A stretch of 64,000 nt of DNA from positions 372,001 through 436,000 of the forward strand of contig NZ_JACGVC010000044.1 in the NCBI RefSeq assembly GCF_014077005.1, in the 5' to 3' direction. A program made the translations under genes and the position numbers. Of this stretch, positions 17,716-27,216 are shown in pieces. Numbering within the stretch: position 1 is the stretch's first letter; every line of letters starts with the position of its first letter. The stretch is from Colwellia sp. MB3u-45. GTDB taxonomy: Bacteria; Pseudomonadota; Gammaproteobacteria; Enterobacterales; Alteromonadaceae. The notes under the pieces are model-generated. The model did not search any database, was not told the origin of the DNA, and was given only the letters and a program-made list of their open reading frames with translations.

Positions 17716-20184
17716 ATGTCAGACATTAATGTTAAAGGTATTAAAGTAAAAGAGGACAATAAGCAGCAATCAGTTGATGTAAATCAACAGCCTAGATCGG
17801 TAGTCGCTATTCCTGATAATCTGCCGGTATTGCCATTACGAAATCTAGTTTTATTCCCTTACAACGTCAATTCTATTTCTGTTGGTCAAGCGCGCTCGTT
17901 GAAATTGCTCGAGGATGTGGCCGCAGGTAATAACTTATTGGCAACCCTTGCTTATAAAGATCAAGACGTTGAAGAGCCAGCACCTTTAGATCTTTATCAA
18001 GTGGGTTGTATTGCACAGATATTACGAATTTCAAAGGGTGAAAATAATCACTCCACAGTATTGTTACAAGGGCTTGATAAATTTTCGGTTGACGCTTGGC
18101 TGAGCGAAAAACCCTATTTACGAGCAAAAATTCATCTTGTTGCTGATATTGAACCAGAAGCAGGAGATATTGAAGCACAAGCAATACGCAATAACTTGTT
18201 AAAGTCGTTTAGCGAATTAATTAACATACTTTCATATTTACCTAAATCATTAGTAAGTGCATTAAGCCAAACAGAAGATTGTCGTCAACTGGTCTATTTA
18301 GTCAGTTCGAGTATGCGAATGAACATGGCTGACGCTCAAGACATACTTAATATGAAAGATGTTGTGGCAAAAATGCTTAAATTAACCGATCTTATCCAAC
18401 ACGAAATGGAGGTACTTGAGCTAGGTAAGAAAATACAAAGTTCAGCCCATGGTGAAATGGACAAGGCACAACGTGATTATGTTTTGCGCCATCAAATTAA
18501 GGCTATGCAACGCGAATTGGGTGAAGAAGATAGCCAACAAATTAAAATAGAGCAATACCTTAAGAAAATCGAAACCAGTGGCATGTCAACCGAAGCAGAA
18601 GAGCAAGCAAGGCAGGAAATTTCTCGTTTAGAACATATCCCACAATCATCTTCAGAGTCGGGCGTGATATTAACTTATCTTGATTGGTTACTCGCGTTGC
18701 CTTGGAAAAAAACGACGGAAGACATGCTTGATATTAAACAGGCTGAAAAAATTCTTAATGAAGACCATTATGGCTTGGAAAAAATAAAGCAGCGCATTTT
18801 AGAGTACTTGGCGGTCAGGCAGCTGCGGCAGAAAAGGTTATTAACTAAGCCATTAGATGAGAGTGCATCGTCACCCCATATTCGCCGAGAACGAGAAGGC
18901 GTTATTCTTTGTTTTGTTGGGCCTCCAGGCATTGGAAAAACGTCATTAGGGCATTCAATAGCACATGCCTTGGGACGTAAGTTGGTCAGTATCAGTTTAG
19001 GAGGCATACGTGATGAGGCTGAAATTCGGGGCCATCGTCGTACCTATATTGGTGCGATGCCGGGTCGGTTTATTAAAGCGTTGCGCGACGTGGGGACTAA
19101 TAATCCGGTTATATTGTTAGATGAAGTTGATAAAATTATTGGCGATCAGCGCGGTGATCCTGCGTCGGCGCTACTTGAAATTTTAGATCCAGAACAAAAT
19201 AGCGAATTTCGTGATCATTATCTTGAAGTCGCTTTTGATTTTAGTCAGTTAATGTTTATTGCCACGGCTAATCAACTCGATAACATTCCTGGGCCGTTAC
19301 GAGATAGATTAGAGGTTATAACCTTGTCGGGCTATACCGATGATGAAAAATTTCATATCGCGAAGCGTTATTTATTACCTCGGCAATTACGAGAAAATAG
19401 TCTACATATTAATGAGTTAACTATAAGTGACACAGCGATGCTGACACTTATTCGTCAATACACCCGAGAAGCGGGCGTACGTAGTTTGGATCGACGTTTA
19501 GGTGCTATTTGTCGAAAATTAGTGATAAAAATTGCCACAAAAAGTGGTCAATCGCTCACTGTTGATAACACCATGTTGGAAGAATTAATGGGTAAACCGC
19601 CGTTCTCTTATGATCTCGCCGAACGTACTGAACGTCCAGGCGTAGCAACGGGTTTGGCGGTAACCGCTGTTGGGGGCGATATATTATTTATTGAAGCCAG
19701 CGCTATGCCAGGCAAAAAAGGGTTGACCATTACCGGACAATTAGGCGATGTAATGCGAGAGTCAGTTGAAGCAGCGTTAAGTTACGTAAGATCCCAAGCC
19801 AAGCAATTAGGTATTGCTGAAGATTTTTTTGAGCATACTGATATTCATGTTCATGTACCCGCTGGGGCAACACCAAAAGATGGGCCGTCTGCGGGCGTTG
19901 CTATCATTACCGCGTTAGTGTCGTTATTAACTGATAGGCCTATTTTTCATCATATTGGCATGACGGGCGAAATTACCTTACGGGGTTTAGTGTTACCTGT
20001 GGGGGGGATAAAAGATAAAATTTTGGCCGCACACCGCGCCGGTTTAACCACAGTTATTTTACCCAGTAAAAATGAGAAAGACTTGACTGATTTACCTGAG
20101 TCAATTCAGAAAGAAATGCGTTTTGTGTTGGCTGAACATGTCGATACTGTATTAGATGAAGCATTAACAAAGCCGATTCAATAG
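17716..20184 (+). CDS. lon: ATP-dependent Lon protease (LonA type)
   Basis: 822 residues, slightly longer than E. coli Lon (784). The N-terminal substrate-binding LAN domain begins near [13 protein letters not shown] (about residue 36). Walker A is GPPGIGKT at 402-409, followed by Walker B ILLDEVDK. The proteolytic Ser725 lies in PKDGPSAG and Lys766 in GGIKDK, an intact Ser-Lys dyad. Lon degrades misfolded and regulatory proteins in the cytoplasm. It is not beside clpP/clpX, the usual place in gammaproteobacteria. Its setting among stress genes with an FNR-like site suggests an accessory second copy, though this cannot be confirmed from one window. Confidence 0.95.
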   Translation: MSDINVKGIKVKEDNKQQSVDVNQQPRSVVAIPDNLPVLPLRNLVLFPYNVNSISVGQARSLKLLEDVAAGNNLLATLAYKDQDVEEPAPLDLYQVGCIAQILRISKGENNHSTVLLQGLDKFSVDAWLSEKPYLRAKIHLVADIEPEAGDIEAQAIRNNLLKSFSELINILSYLPKSLVSALSQTEDCRQLVYLVSSSMRMNMADAQDILNMKDVVAKMLKLTDLIQHEMEVLELGKKIQSSAHGEMDKAQRDYVLRHQIKAMQRELGEEDSQQIKIEQYLKKIETSGMSTEAEEQARQEISRLEHIPQSSSESGVILTYLDWLLALPWKKTTEDMLDIKQAEKILNEDHYGLEKIKQRILEYLAVRQLRQKRLLTKPLDESASSPHIRREREGVILCFVGPPGIGKTSLGHSIAHALGRKLVSISLGGIRDEAEIRGHRRTYIGAMPGRFIKALRDVGTNNPVILLDEVDKIIGDQRGDPASALLEILDPEQNSEFRDHYLEVAFDFSQLMFIATANQLDNIPGPLRDRLEVITLSGYTDDEKFHIAKRYLLPRQLRENSLHINELTISDTAMLTLIRQYTREAGVRSLDRRLGAICRKLVIKIATKSGQSLTVDNTMLEELMGKPPFSYDLAERTERPGVATGLAVTAVGGDILFIEASAMPGKKGLTITGQLGDVMRESVEAALSYVRSQAKQLGIAEDFFEHTDIHVHVPAGATPKDGPSAGVAIITALVSLLTDRPIFHHIGMTGEITLRGLVLPVGGIKDKILAAHRAGLTTVILPSKNEKDLTDLPESIQKEMRFVLAEHVDTVLDEALTKPIQ

Positions 20185-20194
20185 GGTGTTTAAG

Positions 20195-21010
20195 GGTTGA
20201 CGGACTAAAGTCCGACCCACAAAAAAACACCCAACGTTAGAGGAACACCCGTAGGGTTTATGTAGGTCGTATGTAGGATGGACTTTAGTCCATCAAGTTA
20301 AATGAAATTTAACCGTCATTGGCATAACTGCCAAACGATAAAAATAATCCCGTTGCAGATGTTGGTTAACACATCAGGTTAATTGCCTGTTTAACGGTTG
20401 ACAGACTAAAGTCCGACCGACAAAAAATCACCCAACGTTAGATGAACACCCCTAGGGTTTATGTAGGTCTTATGTAGGATGGACTTTAGTCCGTCAAGTT
20501 AAATGAAATTTAACCGTCATTGGCATAACGGCCAAGCAATAAAAATAACACCGTTGCAGATGTTGGTTAACACATCAGGTTAATTGCCAGTTAAACGGTT
20601 GACGGACTAAAGTCCGACCTACAAAATTAGATGAACACCCGTAGGGTTTATGTAGGTCGTATGTAGGATGGACTTTAGTCCATCAAGTTAAATGAAATTT
20701 AACCGTTATTGGCATAACGGCCAAGCAATAAAAATAACACCGTTGCAGATGTTGGTTAACACATCAGGTTAATTGCCATTTTAACGGTTGACGGACTAAA
20801 GTCCGACCTACAAAATTAGATGAACACCCGTAGGGTTTATGTAGGATGGACTTTAGTCCATCAAGTTAAATGAAATTTAACCGTCATTAGCATAACTACC
20901 AAACGATAAAAATACGACCGTTTCAGATGTTGGTTAACACATCAGGTTAATTGCCTGTTTAACGGCTGACGGACTGAAGTCCGACCTACAAAAAATCACC
21001 CAACATTAGA
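20195..21010. repeat. Non-coding tandem array, four full units and one partial, with REP-like palindromes
   Basis: Units begin GGTTGACGGACTAAAGTCCG (with variants) at 20195, 20396, 20597, 20786 and 20964, giving periods of 201, 201, 189 and 178 bases. The fifth unit is partial. Each full unit contains the hairpin GGACTAAAGTCC, then GATGGACTTTAGTCCATC in reverse sense, then a shared AT-rich tail with a GTTGGTTAACACATCAGG block. Units 3 and 4 both lack 12 bases after the first hairpin. Unit 4 lacks a further 11 bases between two TGTAGG copies, so the shortening is stepwise. No frame is open across the array. It follows lon directly. Confidence 0.93.
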
Positions 21011-21245
21011 TAATCGCAATCACTTGCGTAACAAACTAAGGTAGAAAAATAGCGCTTAGATAAAAAAAACAACGCAACTTTACAATAAATCATTGAATTA
21101 TATGTTTAATTCTATAATGGTTTATTCTAAATCGGCCTAAGCATCGAATATCTGCTTTGCTTTCAGGTGTTATATGACAAACCTTAGTATTATTGATTTT
21201 TGTCTCATTATTGTTATTTTGGCAGCTACTTTATAATTTGGTGAT

Positions 21246-22157
21246 TTATTTTGCTGATGCTGCTATTTTTTCGATATCAGTATTAGGATTTTTGATAGCA
21301 TTTTTTGTGGTATAAAAAATTTCACAGGCGGCTTCTTGTCCTCTGATCACACGCTTTCCCTTCAGTGGACCATGGGTTTCGGTAACCAGGGTGTATTGGC
21401 TTTCTTGATGATGTTCGTCATAACAAAAGATTAATACCCAGTCTAAAGTTAAGTTAAGCTTATGGGCGCGCTGAGTATTAGAATACATGGCAGTAAAATG
21501 CCAATTTTCTTTATTAAGATGCATTACAGGTAACCAAGGCTTATTTTCTGGATTAAAACGTTTTGGTGTAATGACAGGCAGTTCTCCTGCTTTTGCTTTT
21601 TTACGATATTGTGCATCAATATTGAAAATTAGCTCAATACTGGGCTTAGCCTCAATGGGCTGGTGGTGAGTTGGTATGGGTAATTGACGGGCACCAAAAC
21701 ATTGAGCAAACCAAGCTTTAATAGCTTTTTTTCGTTTTACGCCTATCCCTTTAACATTATCTAATTGACCTTCAAAGATCGCATTTTCAAAAGCTTCTAA
21801 GGTGTCGACATGTAAGGTGTCGTGAATACGTTGAGCCATCTCTCGACCAAGGGTTGGAATAACTTGAAATAAATCGATGGGATTGGTGTTTCCTCTGAGA
21901 TTATCTAATCTCGTCATATGTCCCATGGTAATATAATCATTAATTGAACGGGCGATACCAAGGCCAATATTGGGTAACTGAGTTAATCCTTTGATTCCAC
22001 TGTTTTTAAAAAGTTGCCTGAGATCTTGTGGTAATGCCTCAATGGTGATTGCCGCTTTTAGATAAGCTTGACAGCGAAATGGATTGGCGTGTTGCTCTTT
22101 AAGCAAAAATGAGATTTTTCGCAGGTTTTTGGCTACCTCATAATTAAAAGATAACAT
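21246..22157 (-). CDS. PolX N-terminus-like helix-hairpin-helix protein
   Basis: 303 residues. Residues 1-155 resemble the 8-kDa and fingers regions of family X DNA polymerases: a helical start (NYEVAKNLRKISFLLKEQ), then two helix-hairpin-helix motifs (GLTQLPNIGLGIARSI near 54-70 and LDNVKGIGVKRKKAI near 132-146). The polymerase palm with its catalytic Asp pair is absent. The C-terminal half (about 180-290) has a WLPVMHLNKENWHFTAMYSN segment of unknown role. It is likely a nucleic-acid-binding protein that cannot polymerise. It is followed on its 3' side by the lon repeat array and lies downstream of hsp20 on the same strand with a 372-base gap. The start has AAGGAA nearby. Confidence 0.72.
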   Translation of the reverse strand: MLSFNYEVAKNLRKISFLLKEQHANPFRCQAYLKAAITIEALPQDLRQLFKNSGIKGLTQLPNIGLGIARSINDYITMGHMTRLDNLRGNTNPIDLFQVIPTLGREMAQRIHDTLHVDTLEAFENAIFEGQLDNVKGIGVKRKKAIKAWFAQCFGARQLPIPTHHQPIEAKPSIELIFNIDAQYRKKAKAGELPVITPKRFNPENKPWLPVMHLNKENWHFTAMYSNTQRAHKLNLTLDWVLIFCYDEHHQESQYTLVTETHGPLKGKRVIRGQEAACEIFYTTKNAIKNPNTDIEKIAASAK

Positions 22158-22529
22158 GATTTATTCCTTATCATAAAGCTCAGCTTCCATGGATTTAGCA
22201 CTGAGTAGCTAAAGTTTATCTGGACTGATCCCCTAGTCCAGATAAATAAATTTTCTGAGTGATACCAATTCTATTAAGCTATTGCTCACTTGTGCTGGTT
22301 TAAATAGCCCAAGGCTTTATTGCTCACATTGAGCCGAGTACTTAGATTTTTTCTGGAACTAAACACCTGTGCTCTTAATACCAACAGTTCGCTATTGATC
22401 AATTGAGCACCTTACCTACACGGATGTAGATACTTATGTTTAGTCTGAAAAAATAAATATGACCCTTAATATAACCCCTTGAATTATTTTTCTGTGCGCA
22501 ACAAGCTCACAAACATAATAGAGCGAGTA
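22158..22529. other. Intergenic region between hsp20 and the PolX-like gene
   Basis: No gene seen. It holds the perfect inverted repeat listed at 22215-22246 and two nearby copies of ATTGCTCAC (about 22281 and 22320). Confidence 0.45.
22215..22246. repeat. Perfect 12-base inverted repeat
   Basis: TTTATCTGGACT at 22215-22226 and its exact complement AGTCCAGATAAA at 22235-22246 flank an 8-base loop. Neither side is followed by a T-run, so it is a weak terminator candidate. It could equally be an operator or a processed RNA hairpin. Confidence 0.7.
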
Positions 22530-22994
22530 TTAATCTACTTTTACTTCTATTTTTTTGTGCTTTTCTGCGACGAGTTTAGGCACAATAACTTCTAATACAC
22601 CGTTATGGCAATGCGCTTCAATTTTTTTTGCATCTTGGGCATCAGGTAAATTGAAACTACGATAAAAGCTTCCGTATGAACGTTCGAGTCGATAGTAATT
22701 TTCTCGTTTATCTTCCGCTTTGCTTTCTCTTTTTCCTTCAATCACTAAATTACCATTGTCCATGGAGACATTAATGTTTTTAGGATCAACGCCAGGAATA
22801 TCGGCTCTGATTATATAGCGATTGTCTTGTTGCTCTATATCCGCAGAAGGTTGCCAAACATCAGTCAGTAAATCTGAACTCCGGCTATTCATCGGAAACC
22901 CCTGACCAAAAAACCGATCAATTTCGTTAGATAATTGCGAAAACAAGGGCAGTTGTGGTCTTGTTGATAATGGTTGATGTTTAAATAATGTCAT
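22530..22994 (-). CDS. Hsp20 small heat-shock protein
   Basis: 154 residues. The alpha-crystallin domain runs from about residue 45 to 140, with WQPSADIEQQDNRYIIRADIPGVDP at its start and the GVLEVIVPK motif near its end. It ends with a short basic tail without a clear IxI motif. The Hsp20/class A type holds unfolding proteins for refolding or degradation. It is distinct from the IbpA-type protein at 41375-41848. GGAGAT precedes the ATG. An FNR-like operator lies about 200 bases upstream, with a long leader. Confidence 0.93.
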   Translation of the reverse strand: MTLFKHQPLSTRPQLPLFSQLSNEIDRFFGQGFPMNSRSSDLLTDVWQPSADIEQQDNRYIIRADIPGVDPKNINVSMDNGNLVIEGKRESKAEDKRENYYRLERSYGSFYRSFNLPDAQDAKKIEAHCHNGVLEVIVPKLVAEKHKKIEVKVD

Positions 22995-23161
22995 GATTTT
23001 TATCTCCGTACAGTGTTATAACGCCACAGCGTAATAGTTGCTGGCGTTATAAGTTAATAAAAATTTCAATATAGCTTTTACAAGCTCATGCATTAAATAG
23101 TCGTTGTCATAATCAATAGGTACATTGAGTAAAACAGACAATACCGCTGCTATTCACCACG

Positions 23162-23202
23162 ATATTATCACCAAGTTATATTGGCGATCCTGATAAATGT
23201 CA
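23162..23202 (-). promoter_or_regulatory. FNR-like operator and -10 element for hsp20
   Basis: On the minus strand the dyad reads TGACATTTATCA (plus-strand 23191-23202), one mismatch from TGAT-N4-ATCA. The minus-strand hexamer TAATAT (plus 23162-23167) is a good -10. The implied start near 23155 puts the dyad centre at -41.5. Confidence 0.5.
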
Positions 23203-23372
23203 TTTATATGAAGTTTTTTGGCGTGTCATTTTGTGTGTAGATAGAGAGGTAAATGAGGCGTTGATTCTTATCTTTATCTTGGCAATTTTATTAATCCAGC
23301 GAGCAATTTTACGGGGTATTGCTCTACTTTTTGATGAATAACACTTATTTTTCATCGTTAGTGACCATTAAC

Positions 23373-23413
23373 TGATCTATCTCAGCTACTTGTTAGAAAA
23401 AGTAGAGATAAAT
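23373..23413 (+). promoter_or_regulatory. FNR-like operator for the cytochrome c/USP unit
   Basis: TGATCTATCTCA at 23373-23384 is one mismatch from the FNR core. A -10-like GATAAA/TAAATT stretch lies near 23407-23413, implying a start near 23420 and a dyad centre near -41.5. The ATG follows about 70 bases later. This is the weakest of the five sites on the -10 side. Confidence 0.42.
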
Positions 23414-23489
23414 TAACCTGTGCATTATTACTTAGATGTTAGGTTTATAAAGTAGTTGTTCTTTTTTGAATCGGTGTCGAGGAGTTGTT

Positions 23490-23945
23490 ATGAAATATTT
23501 ACTTTTTTGTTGCTTTACTTTAATCGCTATTAGTCTGAGCAGTTGTGACTTAGGTCCTGATTCACCCAGAGGCTTTAGTTTGCCAAAAGGTGATATTGCT
23601 AAGGGAGCGATGGTATTAACAAAATACCAATGTTTAGCTTGTCATAATCTCAATGGTGTGGAACAAGCTGAAGGTATAAATAACCCTGATTTAAATGTAC
23701 GTTTAGGAGGTAAATCAACCAAGGTAACAACGTATGCCGAACTTGTGACCAGTGTTATTAATCCTTCACATAAACTATCTAAAGGTTATGCCCTTACCGC
23801 TATTGCTGTTGACGGAGAGTCTAAAATGAGCAATTTTAATGATGTGATGACGATAACAGAGTTGGTTGATTTAGTAACATTTTTACAACCTCATTATGAG
23901 TTGGTGCCTTATAGAAGAACTGACTATCAATTTTATCACTATTAA
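23490..23945 (+). CDS. Lipoprotein monohaem cytochrome c
   Basis: 151 residues from ATG 23490, chosen over a TTG at 23466 because GAGGAG precedes it and a clean signal peptide then starts MKYLLFC. The lipobox ISLSSC implies a lipid-anchored periplasmic protein. The haem motif CLACH lies near residue 49, and a KMSNF stretch near 112 offers the axial Met of class I cytochromes. It probably shuttles electrons at the membrane; the partner is not visible. A USP gene follows after 30 bases, an unusual pairing. The final YRRTDYQFYHY tail is not a known motif. Confidence 0.82.
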   Translation: MKYLLFCCFTLIAISLSSCDLGPDSPRGFSLPKGDIAKGAMVLTKYQCLACHNLNGVEQAEGINNPDLNVRLGGKSTKVTTYAELVTSVINPSHKLSKGYALTAIAVDGESKMSNFNDVMTITELVDLVTFLQPHYELVPYRRTDYQFYHY

Positions 23946-23975
23946 AAATACAGGTTATTAAAAAGGGTAAATAAC

Positions 23976-24413
23976 ATGCATAAACTTTTATATTTAGTTG
24001 GCGTTGACGGCAGTGAATGGAGTAACAGAGCTGTTGAACGAGCGGTTCATCTTGCACAAAAAACAGGTGCAAGTGTTAAATTAGTGTATGTGATTACTTG
24101 GCAAGAATTTCAGCCAATGATGATTGAGGGGGTTGCGCCACCTCCGCTTGATAAAAAACAAATAGAACATGATGTGAATGAAAAAATTTTACAACCCTCG
24201 ATTGAAAAATTTAAAGCAGAAAAGGTTGATTTGAGTAGTGAATATATCTGGGGTGAGCCTGTTGATGCATTACTTCAACAGGTAAATGATTATCACGTTA
24301 ATATGCTCTTTGTTGGTCGGCGAGGTCGATCGCGCTTTGCTGATATATTACTGGGTAGTGTGGCGAATAAACTGGCACATTGTGTTGGTGTGCCTATTGT
24401 TTTAGTTCCATAG
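23976..24413 (+). CDS. Universal stress protein, single domain
   Basis: 145 residues. The first strand and loop read LYLVGVDGSEWSNRA. The end carries the canonical ATP-binding loop, GRRGRSRFADILLGSVANKLAHCVGVPIVLVP, fitting G-x2-G-x9-G-S. It is therefore likely a nucleotide-binding USP, in contrast to the tandem protein at 2224. AAGGG lies 7 bases before the ATG. It is cotranscribed with the cytochrome c lipoprotein 30 bases upstream. Confidence 0.9.
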   Translation: MHKLLYLVGVDGSEWSNRAVERAVHLAQKTGASVKLVYVITWQEFQPMMIEGVAPPPLDKKQIEHDVNEKILQPSIEKFKAEKVDLSSEYIWGEPVDALLQQVNDYHVNMLFVGRRGRSRFADILLGSVANKLAHCVGVPIVLVP

Positions 24414-24488
24414 TTCCATAGTTCCATAAGTTCATAAGTTCATTAGTTCATAAGTTCATAAATCCATAGCTCCATAAGTCTATAAGTC
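24409..24488. repeat. Decaying short tandem repeat after the USP gene
   Basis: About nine imperfect 8-10 base units of AGTTCCATA and AGTTCATAA follow each other, beginning in the last codon and stop of the USP gene. The units differ by one or two bases, consistent with replication slippage followed by drift. Confidence 0.85.
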
Positions 24489-24937
24489 CTAATCTCTTGA
24501 ACTTTAATAAAGATAAACTTTTAGCAAATAGAACATGCCAAAAAATTAAGCTGCTAGTCGTGTGTTTTTATTGTTGATAACTCAAGGTAATAAACCCATA
24601 TCAACATAGATTGTTATGCTTTACTGCTCGGTATCTGGATTCAAGTGCGCGAAATATTATCTCGATAGACGGGGTGAAATTAACCAGTCACTGCAGGTAT
24701 ATGTTCTGCTATAAACAATAATTTTAATTACAGTTAAAATTTATTCAGCACGTAAGAAGCACAGGCTCAAGTTTAACGGCTTTTTCTTGGCTGTTTAATG
24801 CAAAGTTTAATGCAAAGTTTACTGTTTCAATATTATGGTTTACTAGGTAATGTTTCTAAGAGGAGTTAACCCCTTGTCATAAGAGATTAACGTTAATATT
24901 ATAATAATGAGTAAAGATAATAGCGTGTGTTTTTCTA
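24489..24937. other. Intergenic region between convergent USP and slipin genes
   Basis: No gene seen. A short direct repeat (TTTAATGCAAAG, twice near 24795-24815) is the only local structure noted. Confidence 0.4.
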
Positions 24938-25720
24938 CTATCCTTTGGTTGTTTTGTCTGTTGATTTAATAAGACCGCTTATCAGCTCCATGGGTAAAGG
25001 GAAAATAATAGTAGAATTTTTCTCACCAGCAATTTCTGTTAAAGTTTGTAAATAACGTAACATAATCGCATCAGGCTCTTTGGCCAGTTGATTGGCGGCT
25101 TGGGTCAGGTGAGTTGACGCCTCTAATTCCCCAGTGGCATGAATAACTTTGGCTCGACGAGTTCGCTCTGCTTCGGCTTGTCTGGCAATAGCGCGGATCA
25201 TAGTTTCATTTAAATCAACGTGTTTAATTTCAACATTAGACACTTTTATGCCCCAACTGTCGGTTCTGACATCTAAAATGGTTTGAATATCGGCATTTAA
25301 CATATCTCTATTCGCGAGCATTTCGTCTAATTCATGTTGCCCTAACACCGAACGTAAGGTGGTTTGTGCAAGTTGAGACGTTGCCTGTAAATAGTCTTCG
25401 ACATTGATAATCGCTTTTTGTGGGTCAATAACTCGAAAATAAATAACCGCATTAACTTTTACTGAGACATTATCGCGGCTGATAACGTCTTGGCTAGGTA
25501 CATCCATCACTACTATACGTAAATCAACTTTTACCATTTGTTGGATAAAGGGAATAACAAGAATAAAACCAGGCCCTTTCACTTTATAAAATCGTCCAAG
25601 TAAAAAAACTACCCCGCGTTCATATTCTCGTAAAATTCTAAAAGCACTGAAAAAAAAGGCAATAAGTAAAAAAATAATTGAGCCGGTGAATAATTCTGAA
25701 TTATTAAATAGTGAAGTCAT
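24938..25720 (-). CDS. Slipin/stomatin-like SPFH membrane protein
   Basis: 260 residues. One N-terminal membrane segment ([16 protein letters not shown]) is followed by a full SPFH domain starting [14 protein letters not shown] and including [18 protein letters not shown] helical C-terminal part ([20 protein letters not shown]) is typical of stomatin-type oligomers. The first codons overlap the end of the nfeD-type gene by 17 bases, the usual NfeD1b-slipin arrangement in which the protease acts on or with the SPFH scaffold in the inner membrane. AGGAG precedes the ATG. Confidence 0.95.
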   Translation of the reverse strand: MTSLFNNSELFTGSIIFLLIAFFFSAFRILREYERGVVFLLGRFYKVKGPGFILVIPFIQQMVKVDLRIVVMDVPSQDVISRDNVSVKVNAVIYFRVIDPQKAIINVEDYLQATSQLAQTTLRSVLGQHELDEMLANRDMLNADIQTILDVRTDSWGIKVSNVEIKHVDLNETMIRAIARQAEAERTRRAKVIHATGELEASTHLTQAANQLAKEPDAIMLRYLQTLTEIAGEKNSTIIFPLPMELISGLIKSTDKTTKG

Positions 25721-27140
25721 TATCTTGCTCCTTAGTTGTTGTGTTGATTGCGGGCGCTAAAACAAGGGTTAGGCCATTAATTGCTTGCACTTGTACCTGT
25801 TGACTTTTTTTTAAGGCTAGTGGGCTACTAGCCGCCCAACGCTCGCCATTAAAGAGCACATAACCCTTATCAGTGAAGTCATTTTCCACCGTAACCCAAG
25901 CATTAATTATTTCTTCTTGACCACTGACGATTTTATTTTTTCGGGCTCGGTAGATAAAACCCAAGGCAAAGACAATAAAGAGTGCAGAGACAAAAGTAAA
26001 ACTGGCAATTAATGGCAGTGAAACTTTAAATTGCTCAAGTTTAGTGTCGAATAAAAATATGGAGCCTAAAACAAATGCGCTAATACCACCGAGGCCAAAA
26101 ATACCAAAACTTGGTATCAGTGATTCCATCACCATGAGTGTTACGCCTAACAAGAGTAGGGCAACACCCGCAAAATTCAGGGGTAATAACTGCAGGGCAT
26201 ATAAAGCGATAAGTAATGATATACCGCCGATGATGCCCGCTATGCCGACACCAGGGCTGTAGAATTCTAATAACAAACCATAAATACCCAGTAGCATTAA
26301 AATATAGGCAATATTAGGGTCGGTAATCGTGGCAATAAATTGGCTACGCCAGTCTGGTTTTTTACTCAGTATTTCAGCACCTTGTAAGGATAATTTAATA
26401 TTTTGCTGTTTTATCGCTACCTGCTGACCCTCTAGTTTATTTAATAACACTTGTGGCGACTGAGCGATTAAGGTGATGACATTTTCTTTTAGTGCTTCTT
26501 TCGCTGTTAACGTTGCCGCTTCTGTAACGGCTTTTTCAGCCCATAGTTCATTACGAGAACGTAATTGTGCGAGTGAACGAATATAGGCAATGGCATCATT
26601 TAAGACCTTTTTCTCCATCGCAGAAGGTGCGTTTTTTTGTGCCTTATCTTCTGCTGGTGGCGTCATCGGCCCAGCAATATTAACCGGTGTCGCAGCGCCC
26701 AGAGTGGTGGCGGGAGCCATAGCAGCAATATGGCAAGCATAAAGTATGTAAGTACCTGCACTCGCTGCGCGTGCTCCTTGTGGGTAAACTAAACAGGCGA
26801 TTGGAATAGTAGAATTTAAGATACTTTTATTAATGTCACGTAGGCTGGCACTTAAGCCACCAGGAGTATCGAGTGTGATAATAATTAAAGGGATGTTACT
26901 GGCCATATTAGCACTGTTTATTTCTCGCACTAAATAGTCACTAACGGCAGGCCCAATAGCACCTTTGATGGTTAATAATGGCACAACCAAAGTGTTGGCA
27001 TTAATACTTATCTCTTGCTGAACGCTATTGGCTACTGGCTTTAAATACGGCGTTTCTGCTGTTCCTAAGGCATGCATTGAGAGCAAAGCACAATATAAAA
27101 TCAAGAATATTCCGCACAATTTACACATAACAGTTTCCAT
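25704..27140 (-). CDS. NfeD1b-type membrane serine protease
   Basis: 478 residues: a signal peptide ([17 protein letters not shown]), then a ClpP-fold protease domain at about 45-230, with ITLDTPGGL, and [21 protein letters not shown] carrying the candidate nucleophile Ser. Four or five membrane helices follow at about 275-400, and a C-terminal OB-fold NfeD domain ends the chain. It partners with slipin in membrane quality control. ATG 27140 is used; ATG 27128 is a close alternative. An FNR-like dyad lies 63 bases upstream. Confidence 0.93.
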   Translation of the reverse strand: METVMCKLCGIFLILYCALLSMHALGTAETPYLKPVANSVQQEISINANTLVVPLLTIKGAIGPAVSDYLVREINSANMASNIPLIIITLDTPGGLSASLRDINKSILNSTIPIACLVYPQGARAASAGTYILYACHIAAMAPATTLGAATPVNIAGPMTPPAEDKAQKNAPSAMEKKVLNDAIAYIRSLAQLRSRNELWAEKAVTEAATLTAKEALKENVITLIAQSPQVLLNKLEGQQVAIKQQNIKLSLQGAEILSKKPDWRSQFIATITDPNIAYILMLLGIYGLLLEFYSPGVGIAGIIGGISLLIALYALQLLPLNFAGVALLLLGVTLMVMESLIPSFGIFGLGGISAFVLGSIFLFDTKLEQFKVSLPLIASFTFVSALFIVFALGFIYRARKNKIVSGQEEIINAWVTVENDFTDKGYVLFNGERWAASSPLALKKSQQVQVQAINGLTLVLAPAINTTTKEQDNDFTI

Positions 27141-27174
27141 TAATCGCTGAATTATGAGCTTAGTTGTACTTGGT

Positions 27175-27216
27175 CAATATCTCTAACTTGTGTTGGAAAA
27201 TGCTGATAAAGATCAG
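27175..27216 (-). promoter_or_regulatory. FNR-type operator upstream of nfeD-slipin
   Basis: A perfect dyad, CTGATAAAGATCAG, lies at 27203-27216 (core TGAT-AAAG-ATCA). A minus-strand GATATT (plus 27176-27181) can serve as -10. The implied start near 27169 puts the dyad centre at about -40.5. The leader is short, about 30 bases. Confidence 0.55.

Noticed and set aside
20195-21010. Possible CRISPR array
   Set aside because: Units are about 178-201 bases and nearly identical throughout. There are no short repeats with unique spacers and no cas genes.
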